Origin: Ophioderma brevispina
Taxonomy: Eukaryota > Echinodermata > Ophiuroidea > Amphilepidida > Ophiodermatidae
Reading direction: 5' to 3'
DNA length: 64,000 nt
Assembly: GCA_023653785.1 (NCBI GenBank)
Contig: JAMKCH010088206.1
Location: 1-64,000 of the forward strand
Positions within the stretch are counted from its first letter, which is position 1. The number at the start of each line of letters is the position of its first letter. A program made the translations under genes and the position numbers. Below the pieces are notes generated by a model. That model ran no database searches. It had not been told where the DNA came from and worked only from the letters and a program-made list of their open reading frames with translations. Positions 37,801-48,480 of the stretch are shown here, piece after piece.

Positions 37801-38596
37801 CAGTGTGAGTCAAAATGATTGTTCCCGATGAAACAAAAAATATTAAAAATGTAATCTTTTTAGAATATTATTATATACCTTATACTAACAAATATTTACT
37901 TTTCAATCATCATGTCAAAAATCCCGGGATTCATGCATTTCATTTTCAAGTTATGGCCTCGTTTTCAGAGGGCTCCCAAAATGCCGCGTGTACAAATTTA
38001 GTCCAGTAAACATGTTAACAGTGTAATTTTACAAACCAGGATCCAGAAAAACGAGATAGGCAAAGAACTTTCTTGTTTGTTGCATTTATTCACGATAGAG
38101 ATATTGAAGCACGAAATTATAATATTTATCATGAAAGAAAATTGTTCCAAAAAGGTCTGACCTTTGGCCAACAAAGATGTATCACTTAAATTGAAACATG
38201 GTTTTGGTGTGTACTTTTCAATATCTTTTTGTTTTGCCTTAGTTATAGTTAAAAACAAGTTCATTCCAAACCTTGAAGAATTCTGAACAGTCAAAATAGA
38301 ATTGCACTTGTTGCATTATTAATCATAACTTAATAACTGGCCTGTGTTATACTCATTGGGCATTTATTACCATTTATCCACCAGTGTGTAAAGTATGCCC
38401 ACTTGAAATTTGCGCTTCAATAACCAAATCAATAGAATCTTGTACAAAGGCAAATCTGAGGGCCTTTATTTAAATGAGCGCAGATATTGCTATTTAAATG
38501 TACCTTTGGGGTATTTACAATTTTAAGAGCTACCTTGCACAGTTTGACAAGAAAAAAAATCTGATATTTGGGGAACAATCATTTTGACTCATACTG
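37801..38596. mobile_element. Tc1/mariner-like MITE with TA duplication
   Basis: 796-bp element. Left CAGTGTGAGTCAAAATGATT then GTTCCC; right GGGAACAATCATTTTGACTC then ATACTG, flanked by TA at 37799-37800 and 38597-38598. CAG-type ends plus TA target are typical of Tc1/mariner. Ends about 60 bp from the stop codon of the minus-strand gene. Confidence 0.8.
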
Positions 38597-38658
38597 TAGG
38601 ACCCCCTTTTCCGCTTAAGTGTTAATTAGGGCTTTCATTTTCGCCCTTGTTTTCAAAT

Positions 38659-39441
38659 TCACAAGTAATATTTTTGTTCATATAATTTAAATAATCTATC
38701 TACTTCTTCCCTGTGTTCTACATTTAACATGTGGGAACGCCCACAGACGGAGGGTGAAAGTACGATGTTAGTTTTTAAAATTTGTAGAGTTTCGGTTTCC
38801 CACGTCTTTCCCCAAATAAATGTACTATCGGATTTTTCTTTCATATATTTTACTTTTAGTGTGCTCTTATTTATACATTTCGTCACCGTTCCAATGCTCC
38901 ACCCCTCTTCCCATGCCACCGCGATGTAATCACCCTCACGAACAACTTCGGTGTCTGGGAGCCAGTCTGGTTTGGGAGCTACGGGTTCTGGGCGGGATGG
39001 CCTGCACTTGGGACTGGGTTGAGGGTTGGGTTTAGGGCCAGCTGGGAGGGCGATTTTTCGCCGAGATGTAGGTTTACATTTACGTTGAGTGGCTTTGGGG
39101 CGGGATGCAGGGGTAACTTCAGGCGGGGCTACAGCAGTGGCCTTTGGGCGGGATGAAGGAGCGGGTTTTGGGCGGGATGAAGGAGCAGGTTTTGGGCGGG
39201 ATGAAGGAGCGGGTTTTGGGCGGGATGAAGGAGCAGGTTTTGGGCGGGATGATGGAGCGGGTTTTGGGCGGGCTGCAGGAGCGGGTTTTGGACGGGCTAC
39301 GGGAGTAGATTTTGGGCGGGTTGTGGGAGTAGGTTTTGTGCGGGATGCAGGACTGCGTTTGGGTTGGGATGCAGGGCTAGGGGTATGTGGAGATGCGTCT
39401 TCTTTTACTCTGTCGCCGTGCCACATAACTGCGTCCCCAGT
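38659..39441 (-). CDS. Last exon: PKPAPSSR repeats plus Tudor-like module
   Basis: Terminal exon of 783 nt; acceptor ttaactacag. It begins TGDAVMWHGDRVKED and ends at a TGA at 38661-38659. About 110 residues are basic and Pro-rich and include a tandem array of the octamer PKPAPSSR. The rest is a folded-looking domain: EVVREGDYIAVAWEEGW, IGTVTKC, LKVKYMKEKSD, FIWGKTWETETLQIL, then a basic/hydrophobic tail. The GDY-V/I-A-V-aromatic-x2-GW-x2-G-x-V pattern resembles small beta-barrel Tudor/SH3-like modules common in invertebrate transposon proteins; this is pattern-level similarity only. No clear AATAAA follows the stop; a TA-flanked MITE starts about 60 bases downstream of it. Confidence 0.75.
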   Translation of the reverse strand, partial: TGDAVMWHGDRVKEDASPHTPSPASQPKRSPASRTKPTPTTRPKSTPVARPKPAPAARPKPAPSSRPKPAPSSRPKPAPSSRPKPAPSSRPKPAPSSRPKATAVAPPEVTPASRPKATQRKCKPTSRRKIALPAGPKPNPQPSPKCRPSRPEPVAPKPDWLPDTEVVREGDYIAVAWEEGWSIGTVTKCINKSTLKVKYMKEKSDSTFIWGKTWETETLQILKTNIVLSPSVCGRSHMLNVEHREEVDRLFKLYEQKYYL

Positions 39442-42400
39442 CTGTAGTTAAAAGATAAAAGATAAATTATAAATGTCAATACATTAAACCACCGATAACG
39501 TATGGGCGGCTATTACTGTCAAAAGTATCTCAAAGACTAAACAAGGTCTCAAATACAAAGAAAGACGTCAAATAATTATGAACAAGGTCTCAACTACAGA
39601 AAAAGGTGTCAAATGCAGAGAAACATGTCGAAGGTCAAAAGTATCTCAAAGATTAAATTAGGTCTCAAATACAATGAAGACGTCAAACAATAAGTCTAAA
39701 CAGGTACAGTCGTCCGCAATTCCAAAATTTGAATTTAATGATTCATTTGAGGTGAATTCGAATAAGTCGTATTAAATTGTATTACGACTTTTGTGAGTGT
39801 AAGCGAAAGTCGTTATCGATTTCAAGTTCACCAAGCATGACACCCGACTCGAGGCCGTACACTTCGGCTTATATCACCAAGCAATGCGAATTCACAATCA
39901 GTGCTTAGTGTAATCAATTGCAACACAAATTAATTAATCCTTATATAGTTATTTTAGAAAAAGTGAAATCGATAACGACCTTTGCTCAGTGTTAACGCCA
40001 TATTAGTTTGTAAGAAACCTCGTACACTCTAAATAGAAGTGTTAATGATATGGCTAACAGTTATTTAACACTTCAACTTGTTAAAACAAAACATCACTTG
40101 ACCTCTTTGACTAGGTTAAAGGTCGCATAGGGGTCAATACCATATGAATTGACACTGTCTTAGTCAATGATGCATGAGACCAAGTTTGGTCAAAATACAG
40201 GAAAGAATGTGAGTGCTAAAAAGTAATTAATTTGATTAGGCCTAACACTAAAACACGTTTACATCGAAATATTAACATGTTGCCTGATAAATTATGAACA
40301 CTGCAACATGTTTGTTAGTTGAAATAAGGGATGAGCGACACACTATAGGGCCTACATGCTTTACTTAACAGATTTTAATCTTTGTTAACGCTTTGTCGAA
40401 GTAAGAGATTTTGCTGGTGTGTACGGGTTCATAGATATCACTCTCCATTCAATTACGTATTTTGTGTCCTTATACGGAAAGTAATTACTAAAATATTAGA
40501 TTTTTTTCTTATAAGGCTGCGCTTTTGGTATTATGTTAGGATACCCATGCTTGTTACAGGAATGCAAAAAGCTGATTTTTTTTGATTTAGCAAATCACTG
40601 ATATAATGCCTTTAACTCTAGTGACGCCTTACTTGAGCATGTTTGAAATGCAGGTCTATAGGCTTTATAGATCATCAGATCAAGATGGGTATGCAATGCA
40701 TAAGAAGTTGAGCAACGATACCTCATCGGGTGTAAGGTGTATTTCGTGATCCTCAGCCTCGTCCTTAAAAAAATGGTTAGGTTTTTGCATCACTTGAACT
40801 GAAGGCGTAAGTATAGATTTTGGAAATAACTTTTTTCTCGAGAATAAAAAAAGTGAAGCACAAACACAAATTATGGTACTGGAATCACGAAATGCATACC
40901 AACCAGGTTTCTCAATCTGGTAATTTTATCGGCAAGTTGACGTTCGTAAAATTCAGATATCGCTTTCTGTTAAGTACATTGAAATACTGTTGTGCTACCT
41001 TACATGCATGCATCATTGAAAGATTCACTTTTTCAATTATCAGGAAAGAAATGTTAAAATGTACCACTAAGACCCCAATTTTGAAGAAAATGCACACTTT
41101 ATTCTTGAATAGAAATGTTTAAAAAGATCATCTTTCTAAGGTAATTGACCACTTCTCCAATGCAAAACATTTTTTTTAAATTCCACATAATGAAAACCGC
41201 CGCACCTCACAAAGTCAATGGCTAAACGGATACAATCATTTTAATAGGCCAATATTCCTTCAATTAGTATAAGTCTTTTCGATGTATTAGCAGCAACGTC
41301 ATGACTACACAAATAAATGCATAAACAAATAAACAAGGAGAACTTACCTTAACACTTTTCCAGTTCTTACCATCAACCATGGCTACACCGTCCTCTCTTA
41401 GCTTTTTTAAAACCATGACTGTGCAATGTTCTGTAAATTGAATTTAAATGATGATTAGGCCTTGTTTCCTTATCACAATAAGGAAAATAGCAATATTAGT
41501 ACCCCTGCAAGCTTATTAGCTCGCTGTATGGCTTTGTAGATGAACTTAATAATAGCTACTCTTCATCACACATGTATGTTGTTTTCAGAATCACATCTTC
41601 TCCACTTATATCCCTAACAATTTGTTAACTGCATTTAAATGCACTCTTGAAAAAAAATCACGGAGTGGACCCCTGCCTTTGTTAGAAATTGTCCTATAGA
41701 TTGGCAAGAAAATACTGCTACCTCTTTTTTTTTAGGTAATCATCATATTTTCCTATAGGGACGTTAGGGGTATATGCAACATCAACCTATAAAATGACAT
41801 TTAAGTATGCATGGTTATTACTATACTCCCCGCCTAAAAAAAATCCGAACGATGTTGAAATGGCGTACAACTCGCCTAATACCTAGTATGTCCTCCGTGT
41901 TTGTTGACGCATTCAGTCATTCTTCTGCCCATGCTAAGAAACAGTCGTTGGACATGATGGTGAGGTCAATAAGCAAACTCATAACGCTAACAACGCTCCT
42001 GGCATTTATTATTATAATTCACCTATACCTACATACCTTTTAATACAGAATTTTATATCGTTCGGATTTTTTAGGCGGGGAGTATATTAGACTTTATTTC
42101 AACACGGAGGCCCAATTCAACATAAAGCTGTTCTTCCATGCAAAACAGAAACACGCGCATACATTGTACATAAATTAAAAATCATATCTTAACCAATATA
42201 GAAGTTAATTACATTACATGTACAAATTTGGAGGAAACCTGAGTATATACAGTATGCAAAGTTACAGTAAAGAAACTTCTTTTTAGCTTATCTTTGAAAG
42301 TGTAGAATGTTACACAGTTCTGGATATTGCTTTCAAGCTTGTTGTCCCCATCGAACTTTCTTAATATTTACACCATTTATATTGTTATCTTGTCTACATT

Positions 42401-45400
42401 TACCTTAAAAGATCTGAGTCTTTGTCTAGAACCTATTAACATGAATTCTGTTTTATCAGTATTCAGACCAAATTTATTACTTTGCAAACTATTATAGTTA
42501 CAGCTTTTAAATCATGTATACATTTCATTGTAAGGGGAGTTAGAGGCATAATAAACGACAGTGTCATCTGCATACACATTAATTTACAATGAGAGACATA
42601 ATTGGGCAGATCAGTTAGCATTCCTCAAAGCAGTAAGTTAAATTATATCATTCAATTATTCAATCGAAAGTCTAAAAACAAACAACGGCATACTCAAGAA
42701 AATAAAATTGTGATAAATACTAGTATGACAATTACTTTTTGGCGGTTTTCAAACAAATTGTGTTTTTTTTGCATATACATAATGCTTTTCCATATACTAA
42801 TGACTGTGTGAAATAGCTAACGCTCAAATCGAAGTCCTTCATAAAGTTCATATACAAAAAACACAACTTTATTATAAATTTCCGGATCCGGAAATTTTGT
42901 TTATACACAGTATCCTATGACACTGTATACTACACAAAATTCGATACATCTCAAACTTTGGAATTGGGCATTTTAGGTGACTATCTATAGTTCCAGTTGA
43001 CTTTTTTCAATAAATGCACACAAAATTATATTTAAAAAATCTCTGAGTCGGCCTTTAAATTTAAACTATAGGTATGGGGCTAGTTTAAGAAGTGTTTTTA
43101 ATGTGTGTTTTTAAAAGTAAACGGTTCACTGTACTGCCCAGCAGCTGTAGCAGTAGCGCATAGCGTTCCCGGCCAGTTGGTGTAAAACATCTTCTCTGGT
43201 TTAAGTAAGAAAATTGTTAAAAACGTGTTTTTGCTTAAAGGTCCGATCGCTAATAGCCTCGTCCCCAAAAGCTCCAGATTTTACCGGAAGTGGTCAACAT
43301 TTCGGTATCAGAAGAAAGCTACTATTTTTCTCATTCACCATGTGAAATCTTAGAGCCAAAGGAGGTTTGGTTTGGAATTTGGATTTTGGATGTTAACAGC
43401 GAAAATGTGCACCATTTTGGTCGACTAATATTAATTTTACACAGTACTCTATGGGGCTTACAAAATCACGTTTTTAGCTCTTGCATTAAAACGGATTGAA
43501 ATAACGGCGCGAAACTTTACAGATGGGGTTTTGGAGTGAAGGCCAATCTATCAAGATGAAAACTTCATTTCCTTAATTCGGGCCATCCCCCTTTAAACGC
43601 AATTATAAAATACGGCGATTTTAAGGTAAAATCGCGCTTAGTTAAACAAGTTTTGGAATACGGGCCATAATGCCGTCACAAAGTCTTAAACTTACCCCGA
43701 TTCATTGCACCAGGCAGTCCAGGGGGAAGTAGCATGGTGGCATGGGCTACTCTGTTACCCTCTCCATCCAGGAGAACAATCTTTGAACTGTATAAGAACA
43801 ACCAACACGAAATTGATAATAATCATCTAGATATTATAAATAATTGTGAAAAGTGGTTAAAACAAAATCCAATATTTACTGATTATAGAATAATATTAAT
43901 TTGTATTTTAATTTTGTTGGTTAAACATGGATGGACACTACGACGCAGGGGACAAACAATATGGTTAATGTTGCAGACTATAGCTTGCTAATGATAATAA
44001 TACAATTAACATGATTAAACGCACATCATGATCTTCATCTTACCCCAAAAGAATTGCATGATCGATAGGAATATACTGCGTGGCCCAAATAAAAAATAAT
44101 TTGACCTATTATAAATCAAATATAAACACCTCAAAACAAGGTATCAAAACACACGAATCAGACCTCAAAATTAAAAAAAAAATGTGCATTGAACACATGT
44201 GATTGCAAATAAAATATTCTTTCGTAAATTTCGGTTAATCATTACGAAAACGATAGCCTACCGTTGCATAATTAATCATTTGAATGTCTGATCAAAGGTG
44301 TAATTTCAAACGATGATGACGATGAGTATGAGGAGGGGATGAGGTAAAAAGATGAGGAGGGGATGGGTGTAGAGGGGGAAGGAGGAGGAGATGATTGTTA
44401 TAAATTACTCACGTACCTGGGCATTATTGTTCCCGACTTTTGTAGCACCTTTTGAGACGGCGTGTTCACGGATACAAGTGGAGATGACAGTTCTTGTGCT
44501 CGAGCAGGCGAAGTTATAGTCTTAGTAGGTGCAGCAGCCAGCTCTTCTTGAAGGGGCGATGCGGGGGGCGATGCTGGTGGTGGTGACATGTCTGGCTGTG
44601 TAAGATCCGCTAACGAGCCGGTAACAGATAAAGGTGGGGGGGATAGTGCTTGTCCTCGACATGACGAAGCAGGGGAGGATGCGATGGGGGAAATAGGCGC
44701 AGTTTCCAACTCTTCTAGTAGGGAGGATGCGGAGGGCGATGTAGATGGTGGTGGCATTTCTTGCTGTGGTAGAGCCGGTAAGGGTGACAGTGGGGTTCGA
44801 CACACACGGCGTGATGGTTGTGGGGACCTTGGTGCTGACTCGCGAGCTGGAGACTCAGGCGGCGGCGGAGGGGGAGGAGATAGATCGGTGTAAACCTGAT
44901 AATACGGCCACTGCCATTGCGACATATAGTTCATCCAATAGTACGGAAAATATGAGTACGGCCAGGGTGTTGGTGGCCATGATGCCGGTTGTTGAGACGA
45001 CGGCGAAGGGTTTTGGGGTGGCAGTGCTGCAGTTGGTTGAGGTTGAAATGGTGGTGTTCCATGTACCAGATGTGCCTGTGATGGTGGTGGTCCAGGCGGC
45101 AAGGGTGGTTGGGTTGAGGTTGCTGGTGTTCTTTGCATAGTTTGTGCATGTGGTTGCGGCTGTGGTGTTGAAGCCGTCACCTTCAAGGCTCTCCTGCACG
45201 TCCTGAGATAACGTTGCACTTTGGTGTCAAGTAGGCTCACCAGGTCCTCTCTAGACTTGTGGTGGTCTAATATGCCTGGACACAGCGTTATTACCTACAA
45301 AAAGCGGAAAATTGTGATTGGTAGTTAAAACAAAAAAGTAGTACTTAATGTGAATAAAATAATAACACACAGCAAAAGTAATTTTAATCTGACGGTTTGA

Positions 45401-45765
45401 GCTTAAATTACCTTGCTCACACAACCCGATACAAGCACGACCCGATCACCGGGGAACCCGTAAAATGATGGTTATTTAAAGAGACATGAGGACATTTCCA
45501 GAAAGTTTTTTTTTTTTTCATATTTGGAATGCTTACCAATGTATTAGATCAACTAAATTAGCCGAATACGCCGTCTTTATGTAATAAGATGATGATTTAG
45601 TAATTTCTGTCGTAATTTGTAATTATAATTCTCATTGCACTGAGGAGCATTAACTAATAAATAAATGCGAAACTGCAGTATGCGGAAAATTGTAAAACGG
45701 ACTATTTGACTATTTCACTATATATTTCTGCGTTGAGTACTCTTCCCGACCTCTAGAGTACTCAA

Positions 45766-45799
<34 letters not shown>

Positions 45800-45958
45800 T
45801 ATTACACGATATTAATCATTCAGTATCATTACTCGGAGTTTCACGCAGCTATACACCACGATCTTCAGATGATTTTGAATGTTTATCATCTGAAGATCGT
45901 GGTGTATAGCTGCGTGAAACTCCGAGTAATGATACTGAATGATTAATATCGTGTAATA

Positions 45959-46037
<79 letters not shown>

Positions 46038-48480
46038 TTATTTTCCGGAATATATTAGTATAATTTAGCAAGTTGTAAAATATTTCATTTTTAGCAAGGA
46101 CATCGCCAAAACACTGGCACGCAATCGTATAAATTAACTGAAAATCATCCTTATCGTTCTCACAGTGACTCCCACTCACCTTTCTTACAACACCTTCCAT
46201 GAATTCGTCAACCTTTGTCAAGTTCACCGTGCTTAAGTGGCCGGGCAAACATCGCAATACAGTATCCGTTGCCCAACGATAGGATTTCTGTAAGAAAGTG
46301 ACAAAAAATAATATAATAGCGTATACGATATTTAAAAATAATTGAAATGTATCGCTCGAGATATTCAAAGGTGTATGTGCACGATGCTAACAATTTAAAA
46401 TACATCCGGGAAACACTACTGGAATCATTTATAGTTGGTGCTATAATTCCAAAATGAGTGGTAATTATTCAAATTTTATAACAGATTGTAAATGTCGAAC
46501 TAATTTCGTATATCCTGCGAGTAAAAAATGGGGCAAGATAACAGTGGGTGTTTTGACTGGTCTTATGATAATGGACGAGCTTTTAGTGTTTTGGTGACCA
46601 TTTTGAATTTCTGCGTTTCTTCGAAAATGTTCATTAATGTTTCTGTTTGGCACCCACAACAGATTCAGCAGGAAAAGCCGTTTTAGAAACCGGTGAAAAC
46701 ATGGGTATTTCCGTAAATTACGGCACCAACTTGAGAGATTTTGAGAGAAAAAATTCTTGAACAAATATATGGTAATACCATTCCTCATTAAAAAAATAAT
46801 CAAATTAGTCAAAAGTACTTTCAAAAACTTAAAAATATTGCAATAAAACTGCAATCCGGTTCCCCGTGTAAATGGGACAACAAACCAGTTTTCTGATTTT
46901 TTTTAAAGATAAATTTAATTACTGTGTGATACATATAGTTTTATATGTACATTCTGCAATCTCGGCCAAAATTGTTGGAACACTTTATATGTCTTATTAT
47001 AAACCGATCCCCCTCTCCCCTGATCAATGTTGAAACATGTCATTTTTTCCATGCGCTCTTATGACCACCCAACATTGATTGGTGGGGAAGGGGAGGGGTC
47101 AAGTGTTAGGGTTTGTTTCAAGCTTCGCAATAAAAGTTAGTTTTTTTCAGTGCGATCTCTATGGCCCATTTAGGCCTTCATTGCATTCGAAAATTACCAC
47201 GGGTGTTCCAACTACTTTTGGCCGGGATTGTGGTTATGAGAGGGCACAATAATGTTAATAGTACAAATGGTCATGCCTGCATATAAAACAATGTTTTTCA
47301 GGCACAAGAAAAAGACAAAATTAAAAAAGTGGCACCTAATCATGAAATGGGCCATAGACCGAGATAAGTCGTTTGGATCAAGTAGTCTGTTTTGCGCTCT
47401 GTTCAGCGAAGGAAATCAGTGTCCAGAAGAAAATCGGGCTATTTATCTTGAGGACCACTTCTACTATGCCTAGAAGTATCACAATAAAAGATTTGTCAAA
47501 ATGCTGGCAACTAAGTTTGAAATTCTGATGAAATTTGATTGTCCAAATCTGACCAGCACCAAACTCCTTCAAAAAGTAAAGTGTAAAGAAAGCAGAATAA
47601 ATCACTGATTTTTCTGAAAACAATTACCCCCTGCATGTTCAGTCTTAAAAATGGATAGAAGAGATAGTAAGGATAATCATGATAATACTATGCGATGGAT
47701 TGATGGTATATACATCATTTTGGTTGCATATGCTGCTTGAAAATGATTGGAGAGCTGAGTGCAGTAGACTTGTTAAATGCTAACCAATTACACATAACCT
47801 TTTGTGACTACACATTCAGTGATATGATAATGACCAATGTTAAAATAAATGTCAAATGTGTAGTCACAATTATTGGGACTACCGTTTGGCGTGCTATATC
47901 GGTTTGACGAGAAATGGAAATAAAATCTTTTATTTCGGTAATGCTTGATGTAACCTCAACACAATTTCGGTTAAAAAGAATTGATTTTTTTTATCCAATC
48001 AAGTTCAGACGATATATTGGCCAACTTTATTATGGACATGATGAGGATGAGAAACAAATCCAATACATATTCCAGCCATTCTCATGTTTATAACAAATTA
48101 AACAACAAAATACTGTTCAAATAAACATTCCATGCATCTCCGGTTCTGTGAACTATAGACGTTCAAACGAAAACATTTGTTATATACTTAAAATTTATAA
48201 CATATCCAAGATGTTTAAAAGTCATATTCATAAATATTATACTTACAAAGAAATGATTCCGTGGGTCTAGACTGCACAACCTTTTTCGAACCCGATCTCT
48301 TCTCCATTGTGAATATATCCGTTACATGTTCAGCCGTAAATTGCAGTGGCATAGGTCTGTGAAGCACTTTCTTACGGTTCTTGATAATGGCCTCAATCGT
48401 TTGTTCATAAGGTACATTCTTCCATGAACTTGTACAGTTATAACTGCAAGCGGTGTTCGGACTGCTGTCGACTGTGTTGC
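38659..48480 (-). CDS. Proline-rich protein with Tudor-like C-terminus, probable accessory gene of a CACTA transposon
   Basis: Multi-exon minus-strand gene, unnamed. Exons in transcript order: possible 48480-48247, then 46287-46180, 45294-44417, 43787-43696, 41430-41348 and 39441-38659. The last five join in phase at GT-AG sites into one open frame of about 640 codons. Order of parts: a helical-looking N-terminal block (KSYRWATDTVLRCLPGHL, then VITLCPGILDHHKSREDL and KVQRYLRTCRRALKV); a Pro/Ser-rich low-complexity block of about 225 residues; a compact beta-looking module over the next two exons (KIVLLDGEGNRVAHATMLLP, HCTVMVLKKLREDG, TGDAVMWHGDRV); a PKPAPSSR tandem repeat; and a C-terminal module (REGDYIAVAWEEGWSIGTV) with the look of a Tudor/SH3-like fold. 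It lies divergently from a CACTA transposase gene 5 kb away. The role as a DNA-binding or accessory transposition protein is inference from that position. It could instead be a host gene. Confidence 0.62.
39137..39345 (-). repeat. Coding minisatellite, 24-bp unit
   Basis: About five near-perfect plus several degenerate 24-bp units encoding PKPAPSSR in the last exon of the minus-strand gene. Unit number is likely variable. Confidence 0.85.
39518..39690 (+). repeat. Approximately 118-bp tandem repeat
   Basis: GTCAAAAGTATCTCAAAGA starts near 39518 and near 39636; both are followed by GGTCTCAAATACAA and GACGTCAAA. Intronic. Confidence 0.7.
40735..40900. mobile_element. Family A MITE, internally deleted short copy
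   Basis: Left AGGTGTATTTCGTGATCC, right GGAATCACGAAATGCATACC, only about 165 bp apart. The interior keeps the CTCAGCCTCGTCC block. Confidence 0.62.
41348..41430 (-). CDS. Internal exon HCTVMVLKKLREDG
   Basis: Exon of 83 nt. Acceptor ttacag, donor AAG/gtaagt (strong). With the split Glu codon it encodes 27 residues, HCTVMVLKKLREDGVAMV then DGKNWKSVK, in phase with both neighbours. It forms the second half of the beta-looking module that ends in TGDAVMWHGD. Confidence 0.72.
41824..42084. mobile_element. Deleted Tc1/mariner element retaining transposase C-terminus
   Basis: 261-bp element with inverted ends TACTCCCCGCCTAAAAAAAA then TCCGAACGAT, complemented at the right, flanked by TA. It lies in an intron of the minus-strand gene. 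The interior keeps a short coding remnant on the minus strand. Confidence 0.82.
41876..41950 (-). pseudogene. Tc1/mariner transposase C-terminal remnant
   Basis: Minus strand reads RLFLSMGRRMTECVNKHGGH then TRY and a stop at 41878-41876. The ending matches the usual C-terminus of Tc1/mariner transposases, where a basic M-P-R-R-like stretch leads to GGHTKY/GGxTxY and stop. A TGA lies upstream in frame, so only the last 25 or so codons survive. Confidence 0.72.
42835..43054. mobile_element. Family C MITE copy, partial, reverse orientation
   Basis: Contains TTCCGGATCCGGAAATTT and CTCTGAGTCGGCCT/TTAA at its right end, matching the family C element in reverse. The left end is missing. Confidence 0.6.
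43239..43592. mobile_element. TTAA-flanked MITE, family B, complete copy
   Basis: 354 bp between TTAA (43235-43238) and TTAA (43593-43596). Ends AGGTCCGATCGC and GGGCCATCCCCCT. The interior includes AGCCTCGTCCCC and TTACCGGAAGTGGTC, also seen at 55544-55690. Lies in an intron of the minus-strand gene. Confidence 0.8.
43696..43787 (-). CDS. Internal exon KIVLLDGEGNRVAHATMLLP
   Basis: Exon of 92 nt; acceptor ttatacag, donor CGGG/gtaagt. It carries one base, 30 codons and one base, so both split codons (Ser and Glu) are restored. Content: KIVLLDGEGNRVAHATMLLP followed by PGLPGAMNR. Confidence 0.72.
44417..45294 (-). CDS. Large internal exon, Pro/Ser-rich
   Basis: Exon of 878 nt. Acceptor tttttgtag, donor CCCAG/gtacgt. 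It starts VITLCPGILDHHKSREDL and KVQRYLRTCRRALKV, then becomes Pro/Ser/Gln-rich with runs such as PPPPPPPESPARES. Repeated blocks of the type PPSTSPSASSLLEELETAP, MSPPPASPPASPLQEELAAAP and ISPIASSPASS suggest an approximately 45-residue imperfect internal repeat. The last bases join the next exon in phase. Shadow frames on both strands are open because of the biased composition. Confidence 0.75.
45729..45769. repeat. 15-bp-arm palindrome
   Basis: TGCGTTGAGTACTCT and AGAGTACTCAACGCA around an 11-bp loop, directly next to an AT microsatellite. Confidence 0.85.
45770..46034. repeat. AT microsatellites flanking a 78-bp-arm perfect palindrome
   Basis: (AT)n at about 45770-45796 and 45962-46034. 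Between them, arms 45796-45873 and 45885-45962 are perfect complements around the 11-base loop TTTGAATGTTT. In an intron of the minus-strand gene, just downstream of exon 46287-46180. Confidence 0.9.
46180..46287 (-). CDS. Internal exon KSYRWATDTVLRCL
   Basis: Exon of 108 nt, 36 codons, phase 0 to phase 0. Acceptor tttcttacag, donor AAAG/gtgagt. It encodes KSYRWATDTVLRCLPGHL, then STVNLTKVDEFMEGVVRK, and joins VITLCPGILDHHKS of the next exon. The other two frames of this exon contain stops, so this is the coding frame. Confidence 0.66.
46955..47233. mobile_element. MITE with GGCCAAAA..TTGGAACAC ends
   Basis: Left CAATCTCGGCCAAAATTGTT then GGAACAC; right GTGTTCCAACTACTTTTGGC then CGGGATTG. 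An inner inverted pair CCCCTGATCAATGTTG / CAACATTGATTGGTGGGG is also present. Tc1-like ends, no ORF; lies in the suspected long intron of the minus-strand gene. Confidence 0.65.
47801..47869. repeat. Small fold-back GTGACTACACATT
   Basis: GTGACTACACATT and AATGTGTAGTCAC about 40 bp apart. Confidence 0.7.
48247..48480 (-). CDS. Possible 5' exon of the Pro-rich protein gene
   Basis: Stretch with one open frame up to a strong donor (TTT/gtaagt at 48247-48241) reading SSWKNVPYEQTIEAIIKN, then HRPMPLQFTAEHVTDIF and MEKRSGSKKVVQ. The ATG at 48483 is in a different frame that soon stops, so either this exon is internal, with an acceptor among the ACAG/GCAG sites near 48465-48475, or translation starts at the Met in RPMPLQF. 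It ends in phase 1, whereas exon 46287-46180 needs phase 0, so an undetected exon of length 3n+2 should lie in 46288-48246 if both belong to one gene. Confidence 0.38.

Noticed and set aside
39089..39451. 120-codon + frame rich in GFGRDEGA repeats
   Set aside because: It is the antisense of the PKPAPSSR minisatellite in the minus-strand exon.
44522..45199. Several overlapping open frames on both strands
   Set aside because: Shadows of the Pro/Ser-rich exon caused by biased composition; only the frame with in-phase splice sites is kept.
46465..46854. 129-codon minus frame between two exons of the accessory gene
   Set aside because: AT-rich composition, no conserved motif, and no phase or splice signals that would bridge exons 48247 and 46287.
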